From Streptomyces chromofuscus (GTDB taxonomy: Bacteria; Actinomycetota; Actinomycetes; Streptomycetales; Streptomycetaceae), in NCBI RefSeq assembly GCF_015160875.1, contig NZ_CP063374.1, forward strand, positions 4,591,501 through 4,655,500: a DNA stretch of 64,000 nt, given 5' to 3'. The translations under genes were made by a program, and so were the position numbers. The notes beneath the pieces were generated by a model. That model was not told the origin of the DNA, made no database searches, and worked only from the letters and a program-made list of their open reading frames with translations. This document shows positions 8,745 through 16,957 of the stretch, in pieces. Position 1 is the first letter of the stretch, and each line of letters begins with the position of its first letter.

Positions 8745-9620
8745 CTACTCGGCGAGGGAGTCGGCCAGCTGCGCGGCCAGTTTCCGGGCCCTGTCCTGCA
8801 TTTCCTCGCTGTCCGGCACCACTCCGACCGTCGCCGACTGCTCCTCGTACTGGATGGTCACGATGACGTTGGACGTGCGGAACGCCACAGTCACCGTGCG
8901 CTGCCTGGCCGTCGAACCGGAGCTGCTCAGCTCGTCGTCGAGGAAGGCCTCGTCGGCGAGGTCCTCGAGGACGCGGGGCTGGAGGGCGGTGGGCGTGGCG
9001 TCGGCGCCGGGGCTCGATGTGCCGTCGGAGGTGCCGGTGCCCGAAGGGGTGCCGATGGGGCTCGGGGAGTCCGTGGCGGCCGCGGACGCGGCCCCGGCCG
9101 GGGAGGCCGCGCCGGACGCGGAGCCCGTTTCCGTGGGGGACGCCGTCTGCGTCTGCGTCTGCGTCGTCGGCTCCGGCAGGTCGGCCGCCGTCTGCCGGGC
9201 GGCGAACAGCTCCTGCGCCTGGTCGTCGTCGCTGACGGTGTTGTCGTACGACACCACTCGCTCGAAGTCGACGAACAGGTGGTCCGTCGCGGAGGCGGAC
9301 TCGACCTTCCAACGGCAGCCCACCTTGCGGTCGTTGTCGTAGGTGAGCGTGGGCGCGCCCTCGTAGGCCTGCTCGAGCTGCTCCTCGTCGGCGATCTCGC
9401 GCAGCCCGGGGAGGAGGGAGGCGAGGTGGTCCTGGGGGACCGCGCCGCAGGGCTCGGGGAGGGTCCGGTAGCGGCCGGGCTCGGCCGCCGCCGTCGCCGT
9501 ACCGGAGCCGCCCTGATTGGCGTCGTCGGTGGAGCCGCCGTCGTCCGAGCCGCCGGTGCAGCCGGCCAGCAGTGCCGCGAGGAGCGCGGCGACGCCGGTT
9601 ACGTACGCCTTCCGCTGCAC
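8745..9620 (-). CDS. DUF3558 lipoprotein (paralogue)
   Basis: GTG 9620 with AAGGAGCC upstream gives 291 aa. The signal peptide ends in LLAGC, a lipobox, so the protein is membrane-anchored outside the cell. The mature protein has the DUF3558 elements EPCGAVPQDHLASLLPG and CRWKVES. A long Thr/Ser/Pro/Ala linker follows (including a TQTQTQT stretch) before a C-terminal segment on residues VIVTIQYEEQ. The architecture parallels the next gene, so the two look like a tandem duplication that has diverged. Function is unknown. The linker may be glycosylated. Confidence 0.84.
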   Translation of the reverse strand: MQRKAYVTGVAALLAALLAGCTGGSDDGGSTDDANQGGSGTATAAAEPGRYRTLPEPCGAVPQDHLASLLPGLREIADEEQLEQAYEGAPTLTYDNDRKVGCRWKVESASATDHLFVDFERVVSYDNTVSDDDQAQELFAARQTAADLPEPTTQTQTQTASPTETGSASGAASPAGAASAAATDSPSPIGTPSGTGTSDGTSSPGADATPTALQPRVLEDLADEAFLDDELSSSGSTARQRTVTVAFRTSNVIVTIQYEEQSATVGVVPDSEEMQDRARKLAAQLADSLAE

Positions 9621-9789
9621 GGTCAGGCTCCTTCCGCTGGTTAATCGCTTGCCGTTCCGGGGCTCCCCCTGCAGACAATGTGTATCGCACGCACTGCTGT
9701 GAACGCCGGTCCGTTGTCCTTTACGTCGACCTTGGCGCTGCTTTTGCGTATCGAGGCCTTTGAAATTCTTCCGGGGGAATGAGGACGTT

Positions 9790-10983
9790 ATGTCGTATGT
9801 CGAAATGCCGGGCGCGAAGGTGCCGATCCGTCTGTGGACCGACCCCGCGACGGTCGAGGACGGGGCGCTCCAGCAGCTGCGGAACGTCGCGACACTGCCG
9901 TGGATCAAAGGGCTGGCCGTGATGCCGGACGTGCATTACGGGAAGGGGGCGACGGTCGGCTCGGTGATCGCCATGCAGGGCGCCGTCTGCCCGGCGGCGG
10001 TCGGTGTCGACATCGGCTGCGGGATGTCCGCGGTGAAGACCTCCCTGACGGCGAACGACCTGCCCGGGGATCTGTCCCGGCTGCGCTCGAAGATCGAGGC
10101 GGCGATTCCGGTGGGGCGGGGGATGCACGACAGCCCCGTCGACCCGGGGCGGCTGCACGGGTTCGCGACCGGGGGGTGGGACGACTTCTGGGGGCGGTTC
10201 GGCGGGGTGGCCGAGGCGGTGAGGTTCCGTCAGGAGCGGGCGGCCAAGCAGATGGGCACGCTGGGCAGCGGAAATCATTTTATCGAAGTATGTATTGATA
10301 CGTCCGGTTCGGTGTGGCTGATGCTGCACTCCGGGTCCCGCAACATCGGCAAGGAACTCGCCGAGCACCACATCGGCGTCGCCCAGAAACTCCCGCACAA
10401 CCAGGGGCTGGTCGACCGCGACCTCGCCGTCTTCATCGCGGACACCCCGCAGATGGCGGCATATCGCAACGACCTGTTCTGGGCGCAGGAGTACGCCAAG
10501 TACAACCGCACGATCATGATGGCGCTCCTGAAGGACGTGGTCCGCAAGGAGTTCAAGAAGGCCAAGCCGACGTTCGAGCAGGAGATCTCCTGCCACCACA
10601 ACTACGTGGCGCAGGAGCGGTACGCGGGCACGGACCTGCTCGTGACCCGCAAGGGCGCGATCCGGGCCGGCTCCGGGGAGTACGGGATCATCCCCGGGTC
10701 GATGGGCACCGGTTCGTACATCGTGAAGGGGCTCGGTAACGAGAAGGCCTTCAACTCGGCGTCGCACGGTGCCGGCCGGCGGATGAGCCGCAGCGCCGCC
10801 AAGCGGCGCTTCTCCACCAAGGACCTGGAGGAGCAGACGCGGGGCGTGGAGTGCCGCAAGGACTCCGGTGTGGTGGACGAGATCCCGGGGGCGTACAAGC
10901 CGATCGAGCAGGTGATGGATCAGCAGCGGGACCTGGTGGAGGTCGTCGCCCGGCTGAAGCAGGTCGTCTGCGTGAAGGGCTGA
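9790..10983 (+). CDS. rtcB: RtcB-family RNA ligase
   Basis: ATG 9790 has GAGG 6 nt upstream; the product is 397 aa. RtcB joins 2',3'-cyclic phosphate (or 3'-phosphate) and 5'-OH RNA ends using GTP and Mn2+. Visible active-site elements are GVDIGCGM (72-79, metal-binding Cys77), GSGNHFIE (160-166) and SHGAGR (325-330, with the His guanylylated in the family). No archease or rtcA gene is adjacent. A 30-nt stretch in codons 161-170 has only about 27% GC and uses codons that are rare elsewhere in the window. Role in Streptomyces is unknown; tRNA or stress-damaged RNA repair is plausible. Confidence 0.95.
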   Translation: MSYVEMPGAKVPIRLWTDPATVEDGALQQLRNVATLPWIKGLAVMPDVHYGKGATVGSVIAMQGAVCPAAVGVDIGCGMSAVKTSLTANDLPGDLSRLRSKIEAAIPVGRGMHDSPVDPGRLHGFATGGWDDFWGRFGGVAEAVRFRQERAAKQMGTLGSGNHFIEVCIDTSGSVWLMLHSGSRNIGKELAEHHIGVAQKLPHNQGLVDRDLAVFIADTPQMAAYRNDLFWAQEYAKYNRTIMMALLKDVVRKEFKKAKPTFEQEISCHHNYVAQERYAGTDLLVTRKGAIRAGSGEYGIIPGSMGTGSYIVKGLGNEKAFNSASHGAGRRMSRSAAKRRFSTKDLEEQTRGVECRKDSGVVDEIPGAYKPIEQVMDQQRDLVEVVARLKQVVCVKG

Positions 10984-10990
10984 TGCGGGT

Positions 10991-11749
10991 TCAGCGCTCC
11001 CGGTGCAGCTTGGTGTTGGAGGCCTGGGCTCGGGGGCGGACCACCAGGAGGTCGATGTTGACGTGGCTGGGGCGGGTGACCGCCCAGCTGATGGTGTCGG
11101 CCACGTCGTCGGCGGTCAGGGGGTCGGGGACGCCCTCGTAGACCTTGGCCGCCCGCTCCTCGTCGCCGCCGAAGCGGGTCAGGGCGAACTCCTCCGTCTT
11201 GACGAGGCCGGGGGCGACCTCGATGACCCGGACCGGCTCGCCGACGATCTCCAGGCGGAGGGTCTCGGCGAGGACGTGGGCGCCGTGCTTGGCGGCGACG
11301 TAGCCCGCGCCGCCCTCGTAGGTGCCGTGTCCCGCGGTGGAGGAGACCACGACCACCGTGCCGTCGCCGCTCGCGACCAGCTTGGGGAGCAGGGCCTGGG
11401 TGAGGTTGAGGGTGCCGATGACGTTCGTCTCGTACATCTGCCGCCAGTCCGCCGGGTCGCCGGTGGCCACCGGGTCCAGGCCCAGCGCCCCGCCCGCGTT
11501 GTTCACCAGCACGCCGATCGTCTTGAAGGCGGTCGCGAACTCGTCCACTGCCGCGCGGTCGGTGACGTCCAGGGCGTACGCGGTCGCCTGGCCGCCGGCC
11601 GTGTTGATCTCCTCGGCCAGCGCCTCGATGCGGTCCTTGCGGCGGGCGGTGAGGACGACGCGGTAGCCCGCGTCCGCCAGCCGCCGTGCCGTCGCGGCGC
11701 CGATTCCGCTGCTGGCGCCGGTGACTACTGCTATGCGGGACGGGGCCAT
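10991..11749 (-). CDS. Short-chain dehydrogenase/reductase
   Basis: This is a classical SDR of 252 aa with TGASSGIG (NAD(P)-binding, residues 10-17), NNAG, and catalytic Ser...YVAAK. The Arg residues after the second strand (TARRKDR) favour NADP(H). Overall pattern is close to YdfG-like serine/3-hydroxy acid dehydrogenases, but substrate cannot be told from sequence. It is convergent with rtcB, with only 7 bp between the two stop codons. Cytoplasmic. Confidence 0.92.
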   Translation of the reverse strand: MAPSRIAVVTGASSGIGAATARRLADAGYRVVLTARRKDRIEALAEEINTAGGQATAYALDVTDRAAVDEFATAFKTIGVLVNNAGGALGLDPVATGDPADWRQMYETNVIGTLNLTQALLPKLVASGDGTVVVVSSTAGHGTYEGGAGYVAAKHGAHVLAETLRLEIVGEPVRVIEVAPGLVKTEEFALTRFGGDEERAAKVYEGVPDPLTADDVADTISWAVTRPSHVNIDLLVVRPRAQASNTKLHRER

Positions 11750-11874
11750 GGGGGTGCTCCTCGGCGGGGATGTCGGAGTGCGGCCTTGTGCGGCAAGGAT
11801 ATGCGTCGTGGGGTGCGCGTGATCGGGTGGCCGCGGGCCGGTGGGGGCCGGCCGCGAGCCGGTGAGGGCCGGCC

Positions 11875-11900
11875 GCGCGGTTCCCCGCGCCCCTGAGGGG
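11875..11900 (+). repeat. Dispersed intergenic repeat, copy 2
   Basis: A GCGCGGTTCCCCGCGC core followed by CCCTGAGGGG is the second copy of the element at 4395-4420. Here the hairpin GCGCGG/CCGCGC is perfect, and CCCC/GGGG can form a second stem. It lies just after the end of the YnfA-like gene (minus strand), so it could help terminate it. The preceding 11830-11875 holds two GGCCGGCCGCG copies. Confidence 0.5.
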
Positions 11901-11912
11901 CCGCGAGCCGGG

Positions 11913-12248
11913 TCAGTTCCCTCGCGGGGCCCACATGATCACGGCCATTCCGGCGAGGCAGATCAGCGCGCCCGTGATGTCCCAGCGGTCCGGGCGGTAG
12001 CCGTCCGCGACCATGCCCCAGGCGATCGAACCGGCGACGAAGATCCCGCCGTACGCGGCGAGGACGCGGCCGAAATGGGCGTCCGGCTGGAAGGTGGCGA
12101 CGAAGCCGTAGGCGCCGAGGGCGAGGAGACCGCCGGTGATCCACAGCCAGCCCCGCTGTTCCCGCCAGCCCTGCCAGACCAGCCAGGCGCCGCCGATCTC
12201 GAAGAGGGCGGCGACGAGGAAGAGGGCGGCGGACCGGATGACGAGCAT
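11913..12248 (-). CDS. YnfA/UPF0060 family membrane protein
   Basis: ATG 12248 gives 111 aa with four predicted transmembrane helices, starting with SAALFLVAALFEIGGAWLVW. The FEIGGAWLVWQ segment, the FQPDAHFGRVLAAYGGIFV segment and the GYRPDRWD loop are characteristic of the UPF0060/YnfA family, small multidrug-resistance-like inner-membrane proteins. Transport substrate is unknown. It is probably monocistronic: the 580-bp region upstream holds no gene, and the short-chain dehydrogenase downstream starts 163 bp away. Confidence 0.9.
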   Translation of the reverse strand: MLVIRSAALFLVAALFEIGGAWLVWQGWREQRGWLWITGGLLALGAYGFVATFQPDAHFGRVLAAYGGIFVAGSIAWGMVADGYRPDRWDITGALICLAGMAVIMWAPRGN

Positions 12249-12796
12249 GGGGGCAGCTTTGCACGCCGTGGTGGTACTGCCGGGTGGGGGACGGCGGCCG
12301 ACGGGGGCGCGGGGGACGGCGGCCGACGGGGGCGCGGGGAGGGCGGCCGATTGTGTTCGGTGCAGGCCGGGTGGGATGCGGGGCGGCGGGTGCGGTTCCC
12401 GGCACGTCGAGTGCCATTCGGGTCGCCGGGTGCGGTCTCGGGTCGCCGGGTGCGGTCTCGGGTCGGTGGGTGCGCTTCGGGGTGGGTCGGGTGCGGTGCG
12501 GGGCAGGTGGGGGGCGGTTTGGGATCGGTGGGTGATTCCGGGCACTTCGGCGTGCGGTGCCGGATGGACTGTGCGGCGTGGGGCGGTGGGTGCAGTTCGT
12601 GGAGGACAGGGGCAGGCCGTCGGCGTGATGGCCGGTCCCGTGGCCGGGGTGGGCGCGGCGAGGGCGTGCGGGTGGCCGTGTGGGTCGGCGGCGTCGGTCG
12701 TGTTGCTCGGTCCGGCCCTGCCCGGGTGGGACCGGCCGTGCGGGTGGAAAAGTGCGTGGGGAATAGAGGGCCGAGGATCGCCGTTCTGTGGGTATA
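12249..12796. other. Gene-free G-rich region with short direct repeats
   Basis: About 550 bp without a credible gene. It is strongly G-rich on the plus strand and full of near-repeats. A roughly 26-bp unit around 12289-12340 is present twice in tandem (core GGACGGCGGCCGACGGGGGC), and GGGTCGCCGGGTGCGGTCTC is present twice at about 12419-12460, within a wider run of GGGTGCGG-like words to about 12510. The open frames across it are compositional. The last 100 bp probably hold the promoter of the monooxygenase operon. Confidence 0.6.
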
Positions 12797-12813
12797 GTTG
12801 AACAATAAACAAC
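12797..12813. promoter_or_regulatory. AT-rich palindromic operator candidate before the LLM operon
   Basis: GTTGAACAATAAACAAC is an AT-rich imperfect palindrome (GTTG...CAAC) that stands out in GC-rich surroundings and resembles MarR-family boxes. It overlaps a TATAGT that could be a -10 element (12793-12798) and lies 3 bp before a GGAGG ribosome binding site (12816-12820). No MarR gene is adjacent, so the regulator would be encoded elsewhere. Inference only. Confidence 0.45.
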
Positions 12814-12830
12814 CTGGAGGATGAGCGACC

Positions 12831-13940
12831 ATGCAGTTCGGGATCTTCAGCGTCGGCGACGTCACGCCGGACCCGACCACCGGCCGGACGCCGACGGAGC
12901 GCGAGCGGATCAAGGCCATGGTCGCCATCGCGCTGAAGGCCGAGGAGGTCGGCCTGGACGTCTTCGCGACCGGCGAGCACCACAACCCGCCGTTCGTGCC
13001 GTCGTCCCCCACCACGATGCTCGGCTACGTCGCGGCACGGACGGAGAGGCTGATCCTCTCCACCTCGACGACTCTGATCACCACCAACGACCCGGTGAAG
13101 ATCGCCGAGGACTTCGCGATGCTCCAGCACCTGGCCGACGGCCGGATGGACCTGATGATGGGGCGCGGCAACACGGGCCCGGTCTATCCCTGGTTCGGGC
13201 AGGACATCCGGCAGGGCATCAACCTCGCCATCGAGAACTACGCGCTGCTGCACCGGCTGTGGCGCGAGGACGTCGTGAACTGGGAGGGCAAGTTCCGCAC
13301 GCCGCTGCAGGGGTTCACGTCCACGCCCCGCCCGCTGGACGGGGTCCCGCCGTTCGTCTGGCACGGCTCCATCCGCTCCCCGGAGATCGCCGAGCAGGCC
13401 GCGTACTACGGCGACGGCTTCTTCCACAACAACATCTTCTGGCCGGCCGACCACACCAAGCGGATGGTCGAGCTGTACCGGAACCGCTACGCCCACTACG
13501 GGCACGGCACGCCCGAGCAGGCGATCGTCGGACTCGGCGGCCAGGTGTTCATGCGGAAGAACTCGCAGGACGCGATACGCGAGTTCCGGCCGTACTTCGA
13601 CGTCGCCCCGGTGTACGGGCACGGCCCGTCCCTGGAGGACTTCATGGACCAGACCCCGCTGACCGTGGGCTCGCCGCAGCAGGTGATCGAGAAGACGCTG
13701 AGCTTCCGCGAGTACGCCGGTGACTACCAGCGCCAGCTGTTCCTGATGGACCACGCCGGGCTGCCGCTGAAGACCGTGCTGGAGCAGCTCGACATGCTGG
13801 GCGAGGAGGTCGTGCCGGTGCTGCGCAAGGAGTTCGCGGCCGGGCGTCCGGCCTCGGTGCCTCAGGCGCCGACCCACCAGTCCCTGCTGGCCGCCTCGCG
13901 GAACGAGACCGCTGCTTCCGGAAGGGTGAGTGCCGAATGA
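12831..13940 (+). CDS. Luciferase-like FMN-dependent monooxygenase
   Basis: A 369-residue LLM-class flavin monooxygenase of the CE1758 type, which uses reduced FMN and O2 to oxidise an unknown substrate. The barrel signatures are seen: GLDVFATGEHHNPPFVPSSP, then LSTSTTLITTNDPVKIAEDF and GRGNTGPVYPWFG. GGAGG sits 10 nt before ATG 12831. The stop overlaps the start of an FMN reductase gene by 4 nt, so the reductase very probably supplies its reduced flavin. An AT-rich palindrome in front suggests ligand-controlled repression. The last 30 residues are a low-complexity tail. Confidence 0.9.
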   Translation: MQFGIFSVGDVTPDPTTGRTPTERERIKAMVAIALKAEEVGLDVFATGEHHNPPFVPSSPTTMLGYVAARTERLILSTSTTLITTNDPVKIAEDFAMLQHLADGRMDLMMGRGNTGPVYPWFGQDIRQGINLAIENYALLHRLWREDVVNWEGKFRTPLQGFTSTPRPLDGVPPFVWHGSIRSPEIAEQAAYYGDGFFHNNIFWPADHTKRMVELYRNRYAHYGHGTPEQAIVGLGGQVFMRKNSQDAIREFRPYFDVAPVYGHGPSLEDFMDQTPLTVGSPQQVIEKTLSFREYAGDYQRQLFLMDHAGLPLKTVLEQLDMLGEEVVPVLRKEFAAGRPASVPQAPTHQSLLAASRNETAASGRVSAE

Positions 13941-14530
13941 AGCTCGTCGTCGTCTCGGCAGGGCTGAGCGTGCCGTCGTCCACCCGGCTGCTCGGCGACC
14001 GGCTCGCCGCCGCCGTGGGGCGGCAGGCGCCGGTCGACCTGGAGGTCGTCGAGCTGCGCGACCTCGCCGTGGAGATCGCGCACAACTTCACCAACGGCTT
14101 CCCGGGCCGGTCCCTGTCCGCCGCGATCGACGCGGTGACCTCGGCGGACGGACTGATCGTGGTCACGCCGGTGTTCTCGGCGTCCTACAGCGGGCTGTTC
14201 AAGTCCTTCTTCGACGTGATCGAGCCGGACACCCTGGCGGGCAAGCCGGTGCTGGTCGCGGCGACCGGGGGCACGGCCCGCCACTCGCTGGTCCTGGAGC
14301 ACGCCCTGCGTCCGCTCTTCGCCTACCTGAAGGCCGTCGTCGTCCCGACCGGCGTGTACGCCGCCTCGGAGGACTGGGGCGCCGAAGGGCTCGACGGGCG
14401 GATCGAGCGGGCCGCGGGGGAGCTGGCCCGGCTGATGACGGGGCTGTCGGTGAGCAGGCCGGCCACCGCCGGCGTGGACGTCGTCGTCCCGTTCGAGCAG
14501 CAGCTCGCCGCGCTACGTCCCGGCGGGTGA
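13937..14530 (+). CDS. NAD(P)H-dependent FMN reductase (CE1759 type)
   Basis: This 197-residue flavodoxin-like protein starts with KLVVVSAGLSVPSSTR (phosphate loop) and includes VVTPVFSASYSGLFKSFFD and AATGGTARHS, which together form the FMN site of SsuE-like reductases. It should reduce FMN with NAD(P)H and pass it to the monooxygenase encoded directly upstream (4-nt overlap). The two-component pair CE1758/CE1759 is conserved in actinobacteria but its substrate is unknown. Cytoplasmic. Confidence 0.9.
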   Translation: MKLVVVSAGLSVPSSTRLLGDRLAAAVGRQAPVDLEVVELRDLAVEIAHNFTNGFPGRSLSAAIDAVTSADGLIVVTPVFSASYSGLFKSFFDVIEPDTLAGKPVLVAATGGTARHSLVLEHALRPLFAYLKAVVVPTGVYAASEDWGAEGLDGRIERAAGELARLMTGLSVSRPATAGVDVVVPFEQQLAALRPGG

Positions 14531-14603
14531 GAGGCCAGTAAGAGGATCGGGGGCCGCTCGCCCGTCCGGCCGCGCGACCGGTGCCCTTTGCCACACTGGA
14601 CCG

Positions 14604-15314
14604 GTGCCCCACACTGTTCTGCTCGCCGAGGACGACCGCGCCATCCGCAACGCCCTGGAACGGGCCCTGACCCTGGAGGGCTACCGGGTCACCGCGGTCG
14701 CCGACGGCGTCGAGGCGCTGGCGCAGGCCCATCGCACGCCGCCGGACGTGCTCGTGCTGGACGTGATGATGCCGGGGATCGACGGGCTCCAGGTGTGCCG
14801 GGTGCTGCGGGCCGAAGGGGACCGGACGCCGATCCTGATGCTGACGGCGCTCGTGGAGACGGCCGACCGGATCGCGGGGCTGGACGCGGGCGCCGACGAC
14901 TACGTCGTGAAGCCGTTCGACGTCGAGGAGGTCTTCGCGCGGTTGCGTGCCCTGCTGCGGCGTACGAACGGGGCCGGCGCCGTCGACGTACCGGAGCGGG
15001 CGCCGCTGCCCGAGCGGCAGCTCAAGGCGGCCGGGCTGCGGATGGACCCCCAGGCGCGGCGGGCCTGGCGCGGCGGGCGGGAGCTGGAGCTGACCCGCAC
15101 CGAGTTCGAGCTGCTGGAACTGCTCGTGCGCAACGAGGGGATCGTGCTCGACCACTCCACGATCTACGACCGGATCTGGGGGTACGACTTCGGGCCGGGG
15201 TCGAAGAACCTCGCCGTGTACGTCGGCTATCTGCGCCGCAAGCTGGACGAGCCGGGGGCGCCGCAGCTCATCCACACCGTCCGTGGGGTGGGTTACGTGC
15301 TGCGGGAGGACTGA
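14604..15314 (+). CDS. OmpR-family response regulator
   Basis: The 236-residue protein has a receiver domain (1-115) with the acidic pair ED (9-10), phosphoacceptor Asp53 (VLDVMMPG) and Lys in VVKPFD. A winged-helix DNA-binding domain (about 140-235) ends LIHTVRGVGYVLRE. It should be phosphorylated by the histidine kinase encoded immediately downstream. Overall similarity is to MprA/CseB-like regulators of envelope stress, but targets cannot be deduced. The 73-bp gap after the reductase gene leaves it unclear whether this pair has its own promoter. Confidence 0.95.
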   Translation: MPHTVLLAEDDRAIRNALERALTLEGYRVTAVADGVEALAQAHRTPPDVLVLDVMMPGIDGLQVCRVLRAEGDRTPILMLTALVETADRIAGLDAGADDYVVKPFDVEEVFARLRALLRRTNGAGAVDVPERAPLPERQLKAAGLRMDPQARRAWRGGRELELTRTEFELLELLVRNEGIVLDHSTIYDRIWGYDFGPGSKNLAVYVGYLRRKLDEPGAPQLIHTVRGVGYVLRED

Positions 15315-16784
15315 GTGGGTCTCCTGCGCAGGGCCGGGGCCGAGTCCGGTGTCGGGTCCGGGGCCGGGGCCGGTGGGTGGTGGCGGCCGCGGCTGGTGTC
15401 CTTGCGGACGACCTTCGCCGTGTCCTTCGCCCTGGTGACCGCCGTCGTCACCGTGCTCGTCGGCATCCTGTCCTACGGTGCCGCCGCCCGGCTGGTGCGC
15501 GTCGACCAGCAGTCGGTGTTCGACGAGGTCGTGCGGGATCTGCGGGGCGAGGTGAGCGAGCGGCGGATGCTCCCGGAGGACTTCTCCTCCGCACCGGGAC
15601 ACGACTTCGTGCGCCCCGCCCGTACGGACGTGCAGGTGCTGGGCCCCGACGGGAGCGTCGTCGACCCGGGCAGCCCCGGGCTGCCGGTGACCGACGCCGA
15701 CCGGGAGGTCGCGGGCGCGGCGCGGGCCGGGGCGCTGGCCCAGCACCAGGACGTCGACGTCGGCAACGACGTCTACCGGGTCGCGACCGTCGCGCTGGGC
15801 GGCAGCCGGGGCGCGGTGCAGGTGGCGCAGGAGTTCAGCGACACCGAGGACCTGCTGCGGGCGCTGCAGCAGCGGACGCTGCTGATGATGGCGGCGGTGG
15901 TGATCGGGGCGGGGCTGTTCGGCTGGTGGCTGGCGCGGCACATCACCCGGCGGCTGGTGATCCTGACGGCGGCGGCGGAGGCGGTGGCCCGTACGCGGCG
16001 GCTCGGCATCGACGTGCCCGTGACCGGCAGCGACGAGGTGGGGCGGCTAGGGCGCGCCTTCGACCGGATGCTGGGCCGGCTCGCGCAGTCGGAGGAGGAC
16101 CAGCGGCGCCTGGTGCAGGACGCGGGGCACGAACTGCGTACGCCGCTGACGTCCCTGCGGACGAACATCTCCCTGCTCCGCCGGATCGACGAGCTGCCGC
16201 CCGGGACGCGGGACGAGCTGGTCGCCGACCTGGGGCAGGAGGCACGGGAACTCACCGACCTGGTCAACGAGCTGGTGGACCTGGCGGCCGGGCAGCCGGA
16301 CGCCGAACCGCCGCAGCGGGTCGACGTCGCCGACCTCGCGGAGGATGTCGCGGGCCTGGCGCGCCGGCGTACCGGTCGGCGGATCGAGGTGCGCGCGAGC
16401 GGCGACACGACGACTCAGGGGCGGGCGGGGATGCTGACCCGGGCGATCTCCAACCTCGTCGAGAACGCGGCGAAGTTCGACGCCGCCGGGACCGCCCCGA
16501 TCGAGATCGTGGTGTCCGGGCCGGCGCGTCCCGGGGCGATCCGGGTGGAGGTCCACGACCGGGGGCCGGGTGTCGCCGACACCGACGTGGTCCGCGTCTT
16601 CGACCGCTTCTACCGGGCCCCGGACGCCCGTTCGCTGCCGGGGTCCGGGCTGGGACTGTCGATCGTGCGCGAGGTGGCGCTGGCGCACGAGGGCGCGCCG
16701 TTCGCCTGCCGGCGGGAGGGGGGCGGGTCGGTCATCGGGTTCACGGTGGGGGCCGGTGCGCCGGACGCGGGGGGCGGGGCCTGA
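15315..16784 (+). CDS. Membrane sensor histidine kinase
   Basis: GTG 15315 directly follows the response-regulator stop, so the genes are co-translated. The 489-residue protein has a Gly-rich N-terminus, TM1 (about 33-58), an extracellular sensor domain of about 130 residues, TM2 (LLMMAAVVIGAGLFGWWLA, near 190-208), HAMP, the dimerisation/phosphoacceptor segment DAGHELRTPLTSLR, and an ATPase domain with NLVENAAKFD, HDRGPGV and GSGLGLSIV. It is MprB-like in architecture. Signal unknown. Confidence 0.95.
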   Translation: MGLLRRAGAESGVGSGAGAGGWWRPRLVSLRTTFAVSFALVTAVVTVLVGILSYGAAARLVRVDQQSVFDEVVRDLRGEVSERRMLPEDFSSAPGHDFVRPARTDVQVLGPDGSVVDPGSPGLPVTDADREVAGAARAGALAQHQDVDVGNDVYRVATVALGGSRGAVQVAQEFSDTEDLLRALQQRTLLMMAAVVIGAGLFGWWLARHITRRLVILTAAAEAVARTRRLGIDVPVTGSDEVGRLGRAFDRMLGRLAQSEEDQRRLVQDAGHELRTPLTSLRTNISLLRRIDELPPGTRDELVADLGQEARELTDLVNELVDLAAGQPDAEPPQRVDVADLAEDVAGLARRRTGRRIEVRASGDTTTQGRAGMLTRAISNLVENAAKFDAAGTAPIEIVVSGPARPGAIRVEVHDRGPGVADTDVVRVFDRFYRAPDARSLPGSGLGLSIVREVALAHEGAPFACRREGGGSVIGFTVGAGAPDAGGGA

Positions 16785-16957
16785 CCGCAACCCGTCCCGG
16801 CTCCGGGCTGTGCGCCGTTCGCTCGACGCGGGGGCGGGCGGGCACGGGACGCCGCGGGCGGAGGACGCCGACGGGGCGGCGTACGCCGACGCGGTGTCGG
16901 AGTACGCCGCCCCGGGGCGGACCAAGGCCCTCGGGCCGCCGGTCGCGCATCGCGGCG

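Noticed and set aside
16785..16957. Short frames between the histidine kinase and ABC permease genes
   Set aside because: Arg/Gly-rich compositional frames without start signals in a gap between convergent genes.
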